Assembly: GCA_017448345.1 (NCBI GenBank)
Contig: JAFSLP010000075.1
Location: 33,265-97,264 of the forward strand
Length of the DNA: 64,000 bases
Direction of reading: 5' to 3'
Source of the DNA: Paludibacteraceae bacterium
GTDB lineage: Bacteria > Bacteroidota > Bacteroidia > Bacteroidales > Paludibacteraceae
Below are positions 16,771 through 24,869 of the stretch, one piece after another. Position 1 is the first letter of the stretch. Each line of letters begins with the position of its first letter. The translations under genes and the position numbers were made by a program. A model generated the notes under the pieces. It saw only the letters and a list, made by a program, of their open reading frames with translations. It did not search any database and had not been told where the DNA came from.

Positions 16771-18243
16771 CGGTAATTTGCCGATAAGAATATCCTCCGG
16801 TTTGATGACTATTCCCACGCGGTCTCCGTCATCCCAGACGTCATTGGTATCGACATAGAGGTCGTGTCCCTCGTCGGTACGGATGGTGAGGTGGTAATGG
16901 TTGCCTTTATAGAGGATGAAATGCACTTCTCCGGAGAGCGTGCCTTCTTCTTCGTAGTCCTGCAGGTCGATATTCCTGAAGGGCACGCGTACCTGCACGC
17001 GTTCGCCGGGTTCGAATCCTGCGAGCTGCTGCTCCGTCACCTCCCATTCGGCGTCGATGAAACGGACTTTGCCGTTCTTGGTCACCTCACCCTCGAAATA
17101 GTTATAGAGATAGTGCTCTTTCTTTACAATCTGTATATCCTCGGGTTTGACGAGCATTCCCACTTCCGTACCGGGCAGGAACTCATGGTAGTCCTGAATG
17201 AGGAACTCAAATCCGTCGGGAGTGAGGACTCGCATTTCGTAGTGGACCCCTTTGAAGATACAGCTCTGCACCGTGCCGTACCACTTGGTGAACTTGCCCT
17301 TCGGTACGCGGTCCTCCTTGTCCAAATCGGCTTGTGAGGCAGCATCGGGACCTTTGTCGCTCAGTACATTGTCCCCCTGTACTTTCCACAGGTAGATGTC
17401 TTCGGGCCGGATGACCACATCGACGGGTACGTCTTCTCCGAAGCCAGTGTCGATACAGTCAAACTGTTGTCCGATGAACTCTACCCGTTTGTCGCGTATC
17501 ATCCTGCCGGAGAGGATGTTGCTCTCGCCGATGAAGTCCGCCACGAAGCAGTTCTGCGGCTCGTTGTATATGTCTGTCGGAGTACCGATTTGTTTGATTC
17601 TGCCTTCGTTCATCACGACGACGCGGTCGGAGAGAGTCAGTGCCTCTTCCTGATCGTGCGTGACATAGATAAAGGTTATACCGAGTTTCTCGTGCAGCTC
17701 CTTGAGTTCAATCTGCATATCGTGCCGCATCTTCAGGTCGAGAGCGGAGAGCGGTTCGTCCAAGAGCAGCACTTCGGGTTCGTTGACGATAGCCCGTGCG
17801 ATGGCAACACGCTGTTGCTGTCCTCCAGAGAGGGTGTCCACCTTTCGTTCCTCGTAGCCTGTCATGTTCGCCATCTTGAGGGCGCGGCGCACTTTCTTCT
17901 TGATGACATCCGGTGCCTCTTTCTTCAGCTTCAAGCCGAAGGCGACATTGTTGAAAACATTCAGATGGGGGAACAGGGCGTATTTCTGGAACACGGTGTT
18001 CACGGGTCGCCGGTAGGGCGGTGTCTTCGTCACGTCTTCGCCTTTAAGGAGGATGTCTCCCGAGCTGGCTACTTGGAATCCGGCAATGCATCGCAAGAGT
18101 GTCGTCTTGCCGCAACCGGAAGGACCCAAGATGGTTACAAACTCTCCTTTCTTCACTTGCAGGCTCACGTCGTCGAGGGCGTACTTGCCGTCCTCAAACT
18201 GTTTCGAGACGTGATTCACCTCAATGATAAACTCATTCTTCAT
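16762..18243 (-). CDS. potA: PotA-type polyamine ABC transporter ATPase, extended form (493 aa)
   Basis: ATP-binding subunit of the Pot importer. All motifs are present: Walker A GPSGCGKT (40-47), Q-loop [11 protein letters not shown] (84-94), signature LSGGQ (138-142), Walker B VLLLDE (158-163) and switch His in VTHDQEE (196). The C-terminal part has two TOBE-like domains, making it about 120 residues longer than the usual PotA. Between them, [20 protein letters not shown] looks like an inserted loop whose codons match the GTACAAGGGACAATGT repeat words seen elsewhere. It is the first gene of the presumed potABCD-TPR-barrel operon and has a good promoter at 18387-18418. Confidence 0.9.
   Translation of the reverse strand: MKNEFIIEVNHVSKQFEDGKYALDDVSLQVKKGEFVTILGPSGCGKTTLLRCIAGFQVASSGDILLKGEDVTKTPPYRRPVNTVFQKYALFPHLNVFNNVAFGLKLKKEAPDVIKKKVRRALKMANMTGYEERKVDTLSGGQQQRVAIARAIVNEPEVLLLDEPLSALDLKMRHDMQIELKELHEKLGITFIYVTHDQEEALTLSDRVVVMNEGRIKQIGTPTDIYNEPQNCFVADFIGESNILSGRMIRDKRVEFIGQQFDCIDTGFGEDVPVDVVIRPEDIYLWKVQGDNVLSDKGPDAASQADLDKEDRVPKGKFTKWYGTVQSCIFKGVHYEMRVLTPDGFEFLIQDYHEFLPGTEVGMLVKPEDIQIVKKEHYLYNYFEGEVTKNGKVRFIDAEWEVTEQQLAGFEPGERVQVRVPFRNIDLQDYEEEGTLSGEVHFILYKGNHYHLTIRTDEGHDLYVDTNDVWDDGDRVGIVIKPEDILIGKLPND
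17361..17386. repeat. Repeat-like insert in the potA TOBE region
   Basis: Minus strand GTACAGGGGGACAATGTACTG shows the ACAATGT/GGGGACA words found in tandem at 44828-44924. It encodes VQGDNVL in a surface loop that standard PotA proteins lack. Confidence 0.5.
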
Positions 18244-18336
18244 CTTCTCAATACAAACTAAATCGGTTTCTGTGCCCCTAAATCGGGTTTCTGTACTCCG
18301 AATAAATCATAAAAAAACTCATTTAATTAAACAATG

Positions 18337-18362
18337 CTCGCGTGTGTTCAAGCACGCGCGAG
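18337..18362 (-). promoter_or_regulatory. Stem-loop in the potA leader
   Basis: CTCGCGTGTG / CACGCGCGAG with loop TTCAAG forms a 10-bp GC-rich stem (one G-U pair) in the 5' leader of potA, about 95 nt before the start codon. It could regulate translation or mRNA stability; no known riboswitch class is recognised. Confidence 0.5.
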
Positions 18363-18386
18363 TGCGCACTCACGCAATTTCTGGTG

Positions 18387-18418
18387 CAAAGGTACTACTT
18401 TTTTTTTATATACGCAAG
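18387..18418 (-). promoter_or_regulatory. Promoter of the potA operon
   Basis: On the minus strand, TACCTTTG (18387-18394) fits the Bacteroidota -7 box TAnnTTTG. A CTTG (18415-18418) lies exactly 20 bp upstream as a -33 box. The predicted leader is about 135 nt. Confidence 0.65.
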
Positions 18419-18510
18419 AAAAAGGATATTTTTTTTGAGAGAAAGACCAGAGCAGCGGAAGAGTAGCGGGTCGGAAAGTGGGGGAGACGAGCGCTCGCAG
18501 AGCACTCGCA

Positions 18511-18800
18511 CAGGACCGGAGGGAGAGGGGGAGTGCGACGCAGGGGAGGGTAAACGGAGGGGTAAGGGGAGGCTCGCGGTACTACCCGCGAGAGCAGGAC
18601 CGGAGGGAGATTGCCAAAGCAGGAGGTTTGCGGTACTACCCGCGAGAGCAGGACCGGAGGGGGATTGCCAAAGCAGGAGGTTTGCGGTACTACCCGCGAG
18701 AGCAGGACCGGAGGGGTGTACGAAGCAGGGGAGGGTAAACGGAGGGGTATGGGGAGGCTCGCGGTACTACCCGCGAGAGCAGGACCGGAGGGAGTGTACG
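18511..18800. repeat. GC-rich tandem repeat with embedded hairpins
   Basis: A 32-nt core (GCGGTACTACCCGCGAGAGC onward to GGACCGGAGGG) appears four times at 54, 54 and 77 bp spacing, plus a partial copy at 18511. The outer copies form a hairpin CTCGCGG-TACTAC-CCGCGAG; inner ones keep GCGG-TACTAC-CCGC. The segments between copies are themselves repeats, so this is not a CRISPR array. The region lies between the divergent potA and TPR-AraC genes and has no convincing gene. Confidence 0.85.
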
Positions 18801-18829
18801 GTGCGCGTAATGTCACGGCAAAGGTGGAT

Positions 18830-18876
18830 AAATAACCTAGGTATAACCTAGGTATCACCTAGGTATCACCAAGGTT
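18830..18876. repeat. Short tandem CCTAGGTATCA repeat
   Basis: About four imperfect 12-nt units of the form ACCTAGGTATCA, each with the palindrome CCTAGG. No function can be assigned. Confidence 0.7.
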
Positions 18877-18947
18877 AGGCAGGTAGAAGAAGAAGCCGAC
18901 ACTCGGCCGGCACAAAGGATGAACACACCCCCCAACCCCCTTTGTAA

Positions 18948-19042
18948 GGGGGAGAATGGGGGAAGGAGGGATGGAGAAAGGGGGAGGAAAGGAGAGGAGA
19001 GGGGAAAGAGATGATGGTGAGAGGGGGAAGGGGTGGTGAGGA
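18948..19042 (+). other. Homopurine G-run tract
   Basis: About 95 nt almost free of pyrimidines, with many runs of 3-5 G. It is preceded by a small hairpin (CCCCCTTTGTAAGGGGG at 18936-18952). Such tracts can form G-quadruplex or triplex structures. It lies about 180-275 bp upstream of the TPR-AraC regulator gene; the rest of 18863-19160 shows nothing else. Confidence 0.6.
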
Positions 19043-19169
19043 TTATTAGGACATGATGGTGGAAAAATAGGAAAACAATGGGCGGAAATTAGCATAGATA
19101 AGTGTAAAAAAGTGCAAAAAATGCTAAAAGTAAAGAAAATGATAAATCTTTTTAAGAAAATGCTAATAG

Positions 19170-19196
19170 TTATTTCAAAATAAAGTTGTATCTTTG
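19170..19196 (+). promoter_or_regulatory. Promoter of the TPR-AraC regulator gene
   Basis: TATCTTTG at 19189-19196 matches the Bacteroidota -7 box. The -33 region is weak (TTATTTC). Because the box overlaps the TTG at 19194, translation must start downstream, at ATG 19224. Confidence 0.6.
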
Positions 19197-19223
19197 CAGC
19201 GGATTTCTAAAAAGAGAGATGCT

Positions 19224-21167
19224 ATGAGGACACAATTCCCTGTTTTTCTCCTGTGGCTGATGCTGGTACCGGCATCCGTTCCGGCATATACACAGGTTCA
19301 TGATAGTAGTCAAAAGAGTCAAACCTCCAATAGTTTGTACACGCAGAAGAGTCAAACCGCCAATGGATTGTACGCGCAGGGCGGTGAGACAGCCAACGGA
19401 TTGTACGCGCAGGGCGGTGAGAGCACGAGCAGTTTGCACGCGCAGGCACAGCCGGCGGGTGTGCGACAAGCGGAGGCAGATGCGGCGAAGAAACAGGCAG
19501 ATGCGGCGAAGATACAGGCGGATGCGCAGGCTGATGTGACGGGTGTTGAGAAGACGGAGGCGGAGTTGATGAAGCAGTACGCATGCAAATACCGTGCAGC
19601 GGAGGAGCCGGCAAAGAGGCTGGTGCTTGCGAACGAGTTCTTCGGACACCTGTACCAGACCGGGTATATCGACGAGCCTATCGTGTTTCCAGCCGGAGCC
19701 CACATGGACTCGGTGGACGTGAATGTATGGTTCTATATCTCGGAATGGTACTACTACGAGGGCGAATACGGTCTTGCCGTGCAGTACGCGAAGCGTGCAG
19801 AGGAGCACTGTACAAGCCATGTCGATGAGATTTCCAAGAGCGATGTATATAGCCAGTTGGGCAGTGCGTATTTCCGTGCGAGCGACTACGAGAAAGCCGC
19901 CGAGGCACTGCTGAAGAGCTACGAGATAGACCGTAAGAGCGGCGACTACGACCGTCTAAGTTCGACACTGAACGGGATAGGGTGCGTCTTCGTGGCAGGC
20001 GGCAAGGCACCAGAGGCGGAGAAATACGTGATGGAAGGTATCGCAGCGAACGCTCTGACGAACAACCTCTCGCGTCGTGCGGTGCTTTTCGGCACGGCGT
20101 CGGAGATGTACAAGGCGATAGGCGACAACCCGAAGGCGTTGCAGTACGCCACGGGAGCTCTGGAAATAGCACGCGAGACGGGCGACAGCTCGAAGATAGG
20201 GGTACGTCTTTCGCAGGTGGCGAACGTGCAGCTCGGAATGGGTCAGGTAGAGGACGCGAAGCGTTCGCTGGCAGAAGCGATGCCGTTGCTACAGGAGAGC
20301 GGGAACCTGCATTCGTACGGCATATGCATGAACCAGATGGGTGACATTCTCGCCAACGAGGGTAAGACGGAAGAGGCGACGGACTACTACCGCGAGGCGG
20401 CAGGTATCTTCCTGAGACAGAAAGACATGCGCAACGAGCTTCATTCGCGCGAGGGTCTTTACCGCGTGACGAAGCTGACGCTTCCGGGCGAGGCGATGCT
20501 GCATTTGGAGCGTGCGAAAGTGCTGCAGGACTCGATCTACCGTCAGGAGACAGGCGAGGCGCTGGGCAAATACAACGCCATCTATTACAACGACATCCTG
20601 CAGGAGAAACAGCAGCAGGCGGAGCACCAGAAGCGAGTTATCCTCTGGACCTCCATCACCCTCGCGGTAGTGGTGCTGTTCATTATCATCATCGGTGTGA
20701 CCACCGCGTGGCGTTACCACAAACGCAAACAGACGGACTACGAGCAGGATCTGAATTCGCTCAAGGGTCAGTACGACGAGGTGAACAAACACTACCGGAA
20801 CCTTGTGACAGAGCAGATGAAAGAGAACACGGGTATGACAGACGACGACCGGCTGTTCATCGGCGAGCTGATAGACGCCATCAACACGGAGGCGGAGAAA
20901 GGCATCGTGAGCATCGACAAGATAGCGGATCATATGCACATCAGCGTAGTGACGCTGAGGCGTCGGATAACGCGTACGCTGTCAATGACTCCGCAGGCAT
21001 ATGTGCTGCAAGTGCGTATGCACAAAGCCAAATACCTGTTAGAGAACTACCGCGACATCACGATAGCGGAGGTGTCGGAGCGATGCGGTTACTCGCAGGT
21101 GCCGAATTTCACGCGCGCGTTCCAAAAATACTACGGCATCAGCCCCAAAGAGGCGAGAGCGAAGTGA
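19224..21167 (+). CDS. Membrane-anchored TPR regulator with AraC-type DNA-binding domain (647 aa)
   Basis: The domain order is signal peptide (residues 1-24), a low-complexity segment of four 11-residue repeats (QKSQTANGLYA type, 31-74) and Ala/Gln-rich heptads (AEADAAKKQADAAKIQADA), TPR repeats (about 120-420), one transmembrane helix (about 471-496, LWTSITLAVVVLFIIII), a short coiled coil, and a C-terminal AraC-type double HTH (about 545-647; SIDKIADHMHISVVTLRRRI and ITIAEVSERCGYSQVPNFTR). This layout lets a periplasmic sensor act on DNA directly. It lies just upstream of, and in the same direction as, the BspA-like island and is a good candidate to control it. ATG 19224 is chosen because the promoter overlaps the upstream TTG. 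The ligand is unknown. Confidence 0.85.
   Translation: MRTQFPVFLLWLMLVPASVPAYTQVHDSSQKSQTSNSLYTQKSQTANGLYAQGGETANGLYAQGGESTSSLHAQAQPAGVRQAEADAAKKQADAAKIQADAQADVTGVEKTEAELMKQYACKYRAAEEPAKRLVLANEFFGHLYQTGYIDEPIVFPAGAHMDSVDVNVWFYISEWYYYEGEYGLAVQYAKRAEEHCTSHVDEISKSDVYSQLGSAYFRASDYEKAAEALLKSYEIDRKSGDYDRLSSTLNGIGCVFVAGGKAPEAEKYVMEGIAANALTNNLSRRAVLFGTASEMYKAIGDNPKALQYATGALEIARETGDSSKIGVRLSQVANVQLGMGQVEDAKRSLAEAMPLLQESGNLHSYGICMNQMGDILANEGKTEEATDYYREAAGIFLRQKDMRNELHSREGLYRVTKLTLPGEAMLHLERAKVLQDSIYRQETGEALGKYNAIYYNDILQEKQQQAEHQKRVILWTSITLAVVVLFIIIIGVTTAWRYHKRKQTDYEQDLNSLKGQYDEVNKHYRNLVTEQMKENTGMTDDDRLFIGELIDAINTEAEKGIVSIDKIADHMHISVVTLRRRITRTLSMTPQAYVLQVRMHKAKYLLENYRDITIAEVSERCGYSQVPNFTRAFQKYYGISPKEARAK
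19314..19445. repeat. Four 33-bp coding repeats in the TPR-AraC gene
   Basis: Four units encode QKSQTSNSLYT, QKSQTANGLYA, QGGETANGLYA and QGGESTSSLHA. They lie just after the signal peptide, in the exported part. Confidence 0.8.
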
Positions 21168-21169
21168 TG

Positions 21170-21305
21170 AGTGTTGAGAGTTTAGAGTTGAGGGTAGTTG
21201 AAAGTTGAAAGTTGATAGTTGAAAGAAGTTAAGTGTTGAGTGTTGAGAGTTTAGAGTTGAGGGTAGTTGATAGTTGAAAGAAGTTGATAGTTGAAAGAAG
21301 TCGTA
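21170..21305. repeat. GTTGAAA/GTTGAGA heptamer repeats
   Basis: The whole spacer after the regulator gene consists of 7-nt words (GAGTGTT, GAGAGTT, TAGAGTT, GAAAGTT, GATAGTT), including a near-duplicate of about 45 nt (GAGTGTTGAGAGTTTAGAG repeated). A second AT-rich series (ATTATTAACCAA) follows up to 21370. No clear promoter is visible before the next gene. Confidence 0.75.
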
Positions 21306-21376
21306 TAGTTAAAAGTTATATATTTAACACAATTAACATTATTAACCAAATTATTATTAACCAAATTATTAACAAC

Positions 21377-24300
21377 ATGAGAAAGATTTTATCTTTGTTC
21401 GCCTTGGCAGCGGTAGTGCTGACAGGCGTGAGTGTGACAGCCCATGCGCAGAACTCGACGACATCGGACCTGAATGCCGTCGGCGCAAAAGGTTATGTCA
21501 ATGCCTACGAAGGTTCGTTAGGCAGCAGCATGTCCAACTACGGCTGTACTGTAGCAGTAACCAAAATGCCGTCCTCGGGTGCCCCGGGTACGCTGAAGAT
21601 TACGGACATCAGTTCCGCGTACTCGTACTGGCTGAAAGATGCCTGTATTGCCGGCTATGTATCGGACAAGAACGGCAGGAAGTTTGTCGTAACGAGGATT
21701 GACGACAACGCTTTTTCCGATTCTTGGGCGAAAAAGAACGTAACTAATATCACCATCTATTACGAAAAAGCGGATGTGTTCACCAATTATGTGCAGGGCA
21801 AGTTCGAGATAGGCGCCAGCGCCTTTGAGGGCTGCGAGGTGTTGACGGAAGTCAGGTACGCACCCTTGATTGCCGGTTCGACGTACATCAGCTGCGACCG
21901 TATAGGCGCGAAGGCATTCAAAAACTGCCCGAAATATAACTCCACGAGAATCCGTGTAGTGAACGCCGGCACCATCGGTTCCGAAGCGTTTGCGAACTGT
22001 ACGTCGCTGAGCACCATCCATGTAAGCGGTACGATAGACAAGACCGCTTTCGAGGGCTGTACGGGCGTGAAGGACATCTACTGGTACGGAAACGGCTACG
22101 GACATTCGAAGAAATATTCTTCATCCACAGAATCTCCGTTCTATCCATTGCGCAATTCCGTAACGAAGATTCACCTCTACAGCGGCGTACAGGGAAACAT
22201 GTTTACGGGCTTCTACGCATTGACAGAAGTAGTCACCCCTGCTGACATCTGGGACAAATTGAAAAATGTCAATATCTATGAAATGGGTATCGGGTACGGT
22301 GCTTTCGGCAGCTGCTATAACCTGAAGACCATTTCCGTAGCGGGCAAGATAGACCCGTCTGCGTTCTACAGCTGCAACCAGCTGAGTTCCATCACGTACC
22401 GTGGCGCCTATCTGTCGCAGTCCAGCAAGCCCGCCGACAATGGGGATTCGTACTTCGCCAACTACGCAAAGACCGTCACAAGCTTTGCTATCGAATCCAC
22501 TTCGACAGAGAATGTCCCGAACACGTTTATACCAGCCTATCTCTGTTATGACTTGTATAATCTGACCTCACTCTCCATCCCTAACTATGTGACGACTATC
22601 GAAGAGGGTGCATTCCGAGCCTGTTCGTCTCTCACGTCCGTGACTCTTCCCGCTTCTATCAAATATATAGGAGAGTCGGCTTTTGAAAACTGCTCGAAGC
22701 TGGCAACCTGTTCTCTGGGTTCCTCGCATACCGCGCTGAAAACCATTGGCAAGAGAGCCTTTGCACGCACTGCCATCAACTCGTTCTATGTGCCGGAGTC
22801 GGTTACCTCTATGGGAGGACAGCTCGTGGACGGATGCAAGAGCCTGAAGGAAATACGGTTCAACACAAGGTCTTTGACCAAATATGCAGTAGGCGGCAGC
22901 TATGCCAACCTGTTCTTCAAACTCGATGGCGCAGAGCGCCGGAATGTGGAGAGCTTCTATGTCAACCCCGAACTGACCGTCATTCCTGATTCGTTGTTCT
23001 ATGACTTCGAGGGTCTGCAGCAAGTGTTGACGACCAGCAACTCCGCCTATTTGAACAGCGTGAAGACGGTAGGCAAAGCCGCGTTCTTCAACTGCAAGGC
23101 TATGTGGGGCGCAGGCAGCCAGACGAAGATGGAGAACGTGACAGAGGTAGGCGAGTCCGCCTTCGAGGGCTCTAACTACAACGGCGTATGCAAGTTCGAA
23201 CAGCTGTCCACTATTGGCAAACGCGCTTTCGCCAACACGCAGCTGATGTATATGCACGATATGGGCACCATGGCAAACCTGAAGAGCATCGGCGAGGAAG
23301 CGTTTGCCGACAACGCCAAGTTGGCGTCGGCAGAGTTCAACGGCGTACAGACCCTCGGCGTCCGCGCCTTTGCGAACAACGCCAAATTGGAGACCATCAA
23401 CATCTCCAAAGCCGTTCCTGCCATCCAGTCGAACACGTTCGAGGGCTGCAATGTGAAGAGCATCAAAGCGAGCTGCTCCATCATCGATGCCATCAAGGCG
23501 GACGCCAACTGGACAGCCGTATGCGCTAACATACAAGCTACTGACACCAAATATACCCAGTCCTATCTTGACAATCTGCTCGGTAACAACTATGGCGACT
23601 CGTGGTGGTCATACAACGGAAAGATTGAGGTAGTCAGCGACCTCGACTGCGAGGGTAATGTAACGCTCAAGTGCAATCCGGATGAGGGTTATACCTTCGC
23701 TTACTGGCGCGGCGACGGTTCAACGGAGAACCCGCGCGACTTCGACCTCAGTACCTACGACCTGTGGTATCTCGGTGCCCAGTGCTACAACGATGCCAAC
23801 CTCTATCAGACCAACTTCCAAGTGAAACCTGCCGGTGCCGGTGCCATCAAGATCACCAACCAGTACGGACACAACCGCAACGACCAGAAGTTTATTATCA
23901 TGGGCAACGTGGACAGAGAAGAGGCTTATCTTACTCCTATGAGCAACGGATGGTACGACTTCAAGGAGTGGGAATACGACGAAGGAGCGTACTCTATGAG
24001 ACCGGAAGAACTGTACGAGCACCCGGGCACCTATTCTCTTATGCTCGACGTAATGGAGAATATGGGCGGCGGAGAATACGACCCGGAGACCGGCATGTGG
24101 ATGGACGGCGAGACGACCTACGATCCTCAGTTCGACCCGAACCTGACGGCAGTGTTCGCGCTCAAAGCGGTGCCAGTGGCAGTAGAGCGCTGCACGGACG
24201 GCAACGGTACGGTTGAGTTGAGCGAGCCGTACTCCAGCGTGGGCAGCACCGTAACGCTGACGGCAACGCCGAAGGAAGGCTTCGAGTTCGACCAATGGGA

Positions 24301-24631
24301 AGACGGCAACAAGGACGCCACACGCGAGGTGACCATTACTCCGGAACTGCTGACAGAACTACAGCCGATGGGTATGGACCCCGAGTTAGGAGAAGAGACC
24401 TACAACGAGTACCCCGTAGATATGGGCGACGGAATGTTAGAAGCGTACCACCCCGAGTCCAGTTATAAACTCCGTCTCTGCGCACAGTTCAAGCAGAAAG
24501 ACGCGACAGGACTCGATGAAGTCGAAAGTCAAAAGTCGAAAGTCGAAAGCACCAAGATCCTCCGTGACGGCGTGCTGTATATAATGTACAACGGTACAAT
24601 GTATAATGTACAAGGTCAGCGCGTGAAGTAA
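21377..24631 (+). CDS. BspA-like leucine-rich-repeat surface protein 1 (1084 aa)
   Basis: A secreted protein with signal peptide MRKILSLFALAAVVLTGVSV...AHA. From about residue 140 to 675 it carries many BspA/Treponema-type LRR_5 repeats (IGASAFEGC, IGAKAFKNC, IGESAFENCSKL, IGKRAFA). A conserved block follows (YTQSYLDNLLG ... STENPRDFDL ... YGHNRNDQKF), then a bacterial beta-repeat (STVTLTATPKEGFEFDQWED). The end is KDATGLDEV, a repeat-encoded linker (ESQKSKVES) and the shared tail TKILRDGVLYIMYNGTMYNV. LRR_5 proteins of this kind act as adhesins in oral and gut Bacteroidota. ATG 21377 is chosen since the signal peptide begins there. It is a close paralogue of the protein at 28872. Export by T9SS is inferred. 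Confidence 0.88.
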   Translation: MRKILSLFALAAVVLTGVSVTAHAQNSTTSDLNAVGAKGYVNAYEGSLGSSMSNYGCTVAVTKMPSSGAPGTLKITDISSAYSYWLKDACIAGYVSDKNGRKFVVTRIDDNAFSDSWAKKNVTNITIYYEKADVFTNYVQGKFEIGASAFEGCEVLTEVRYAPLIAGSTYISCDRIGAKAFKNCPKYNSTRIRVVNAGTIGSEAFANCTSLSTIHVSGTIDKTAFEGCTGVKDIYWYGNGYGHSKKYSSSTESPFYPLRNSVTKIHLYSGVQGNMFTGFYALTEVVTPADIWDKLKNVNIYEMGIGYGAFGSCYNLKTISVAGKIDPSAFYSCNQLSSITYRGAYLSQSSKPADNGDSYFANYAKTVTSFAIESTSTENVPNTFIPAYLCYDLYNLTSLSIPNYVTTIEEGAFRACSSLTSVTLPASIKYIGESAFENCSKLATCSLGSSHTALKTIGKRAFARTAINSFYVPESVTSMGGQLVDGCKSLKEIRFNTRSLTKYAVGGSYANLFFKLDGAERRNVESFYVNPELTVIPDSLFYDFEGLQQVLTTSNSAYLNSVKTVGKAAFFNCKAMWGAGSQTKMENVTEVGESAFEGSNYNGVCKFEQLSTIGKRAFANTQLMYMHDMGTMANLKSIGEEAFADNAKLASAEFNGVQTLGVRAFANNAKLETINISKAVPAIQSNTFEGCNVKSIKASCSIIDAIKADANWTAVCANIQATDTKYTQSYLDNLLGNNYGDSWWSYNGKIEVVSDLDCEGNVTLKCNPDEGYTFAYWRGDGSTENPRDFDLSTYDLWYLGAQCYNDANLYQTNFQVKPAGAGAIKITNQYGHNRNDQKFIIMGNVDREEAYLTPMSNGWYDFKEWEYDEGAYSMRPEELYEHPGTYSLMLDVMENMGGGEYDPETGMWMDGETTYDPQFDPNLTAVFALKAVPVAVERCTDGNGTVELSEPYSSVGSTVTLTATPKEGFEFDQWEDGNKDATREVTITPELLTELQPMGMDPELGEETYNEYPVDMGDGMLEAYHPESSYKLRLCAQFKQKDATGLDEVESQKSKVESTKILRDGVLYIMYNGTMYNVQGQRVK
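24521..24550. repeat. AAAGTCG heptamers before the C-terminal tail
   Basis: Four GTCGAAA/GTCAAAA units encode VESQKSKVES between KDATGLDE and the conserved TKILRDG tail. Confidence 0.85.
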
Positions 24632-24635
24632 GACC

Positions 24636-24677
24636 GAATTACGAATTACGAATTACGAATTACGGATTACGTAATCA
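24636..24677. repeat. GAATTAC heptamer repeat
   Basis: Four GAATTAC units, then GGATTAC and the palindrome GATTACGTAATC, directly after the stop codon of BspA-like gene 1. Confidence 0.85.
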
Positions 24678-24688
24678 CGAATAACCTC

Positions 24689-24718
24689 GGTAGTACGGCA
24701 TTGGGTTGCCGTACTATC
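24689..24718. repeat. Recurring intergenic stem-loop, copy 1
   Basis: GGTAGTACGGCA / TGCCGTACTATC with loop TTGGGT: a 12-bp stem with one G-T pair. Followed by ACAAAAAAA rather than a T run, so it is not a normal plus-strand terminator. Five copies exist in the window. Confidence 0.9.
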
Positions 24719-24869
24719 ACAAAAAAACAGGCATTGACCAGCAGTTGCATAGGTGATTTACAGGTGATACCTCTGACTTGCATATGAGATGATGCTCAAA
24801 TGCCTGAAAATGAGCAATAAAAAATCAAAAATCTGAAAGATAATGTATAATTTTTAATTTTTTATTCCT
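24719..24869. other. Spacer before BspA-like gene 2
   Basis: About 150 bp, AT-rich near the gene. It holds an 8-bp inverted repeat (CAGGCATT ... AATGCCTG) 63 bp apart and a direct repeat AGGTGAT. No promoter matching the Bacteroidota consensus is seen. Confidence 0.35.

Noticed and set aside
18511-18800. CRISPR-like array of 32-nt repeats
   Set aside because: The intervening segments are themselves repeated (22 nt, nearly identical), spacing is uneven, and no cas genes are near.
18342-18858. Open frames in both strands over the GC-rich repeat (150-169 codons)
   Set aside because: They arise because the 54-bp unit is a multiple of three and free of stops; no start signals, homology or plausible composition.
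21284-21376. Longer start of BspA-like protein 1
   Set aside because: The extra codons are AT-rich repeats; the signal peptide begins at ATG 21377.
24689-24730. Stem-loop as a classical terminator
   Set aside because: It is followed by A residues on the plus strand instead of T; copies 2, 4 and 5 have no T run either.
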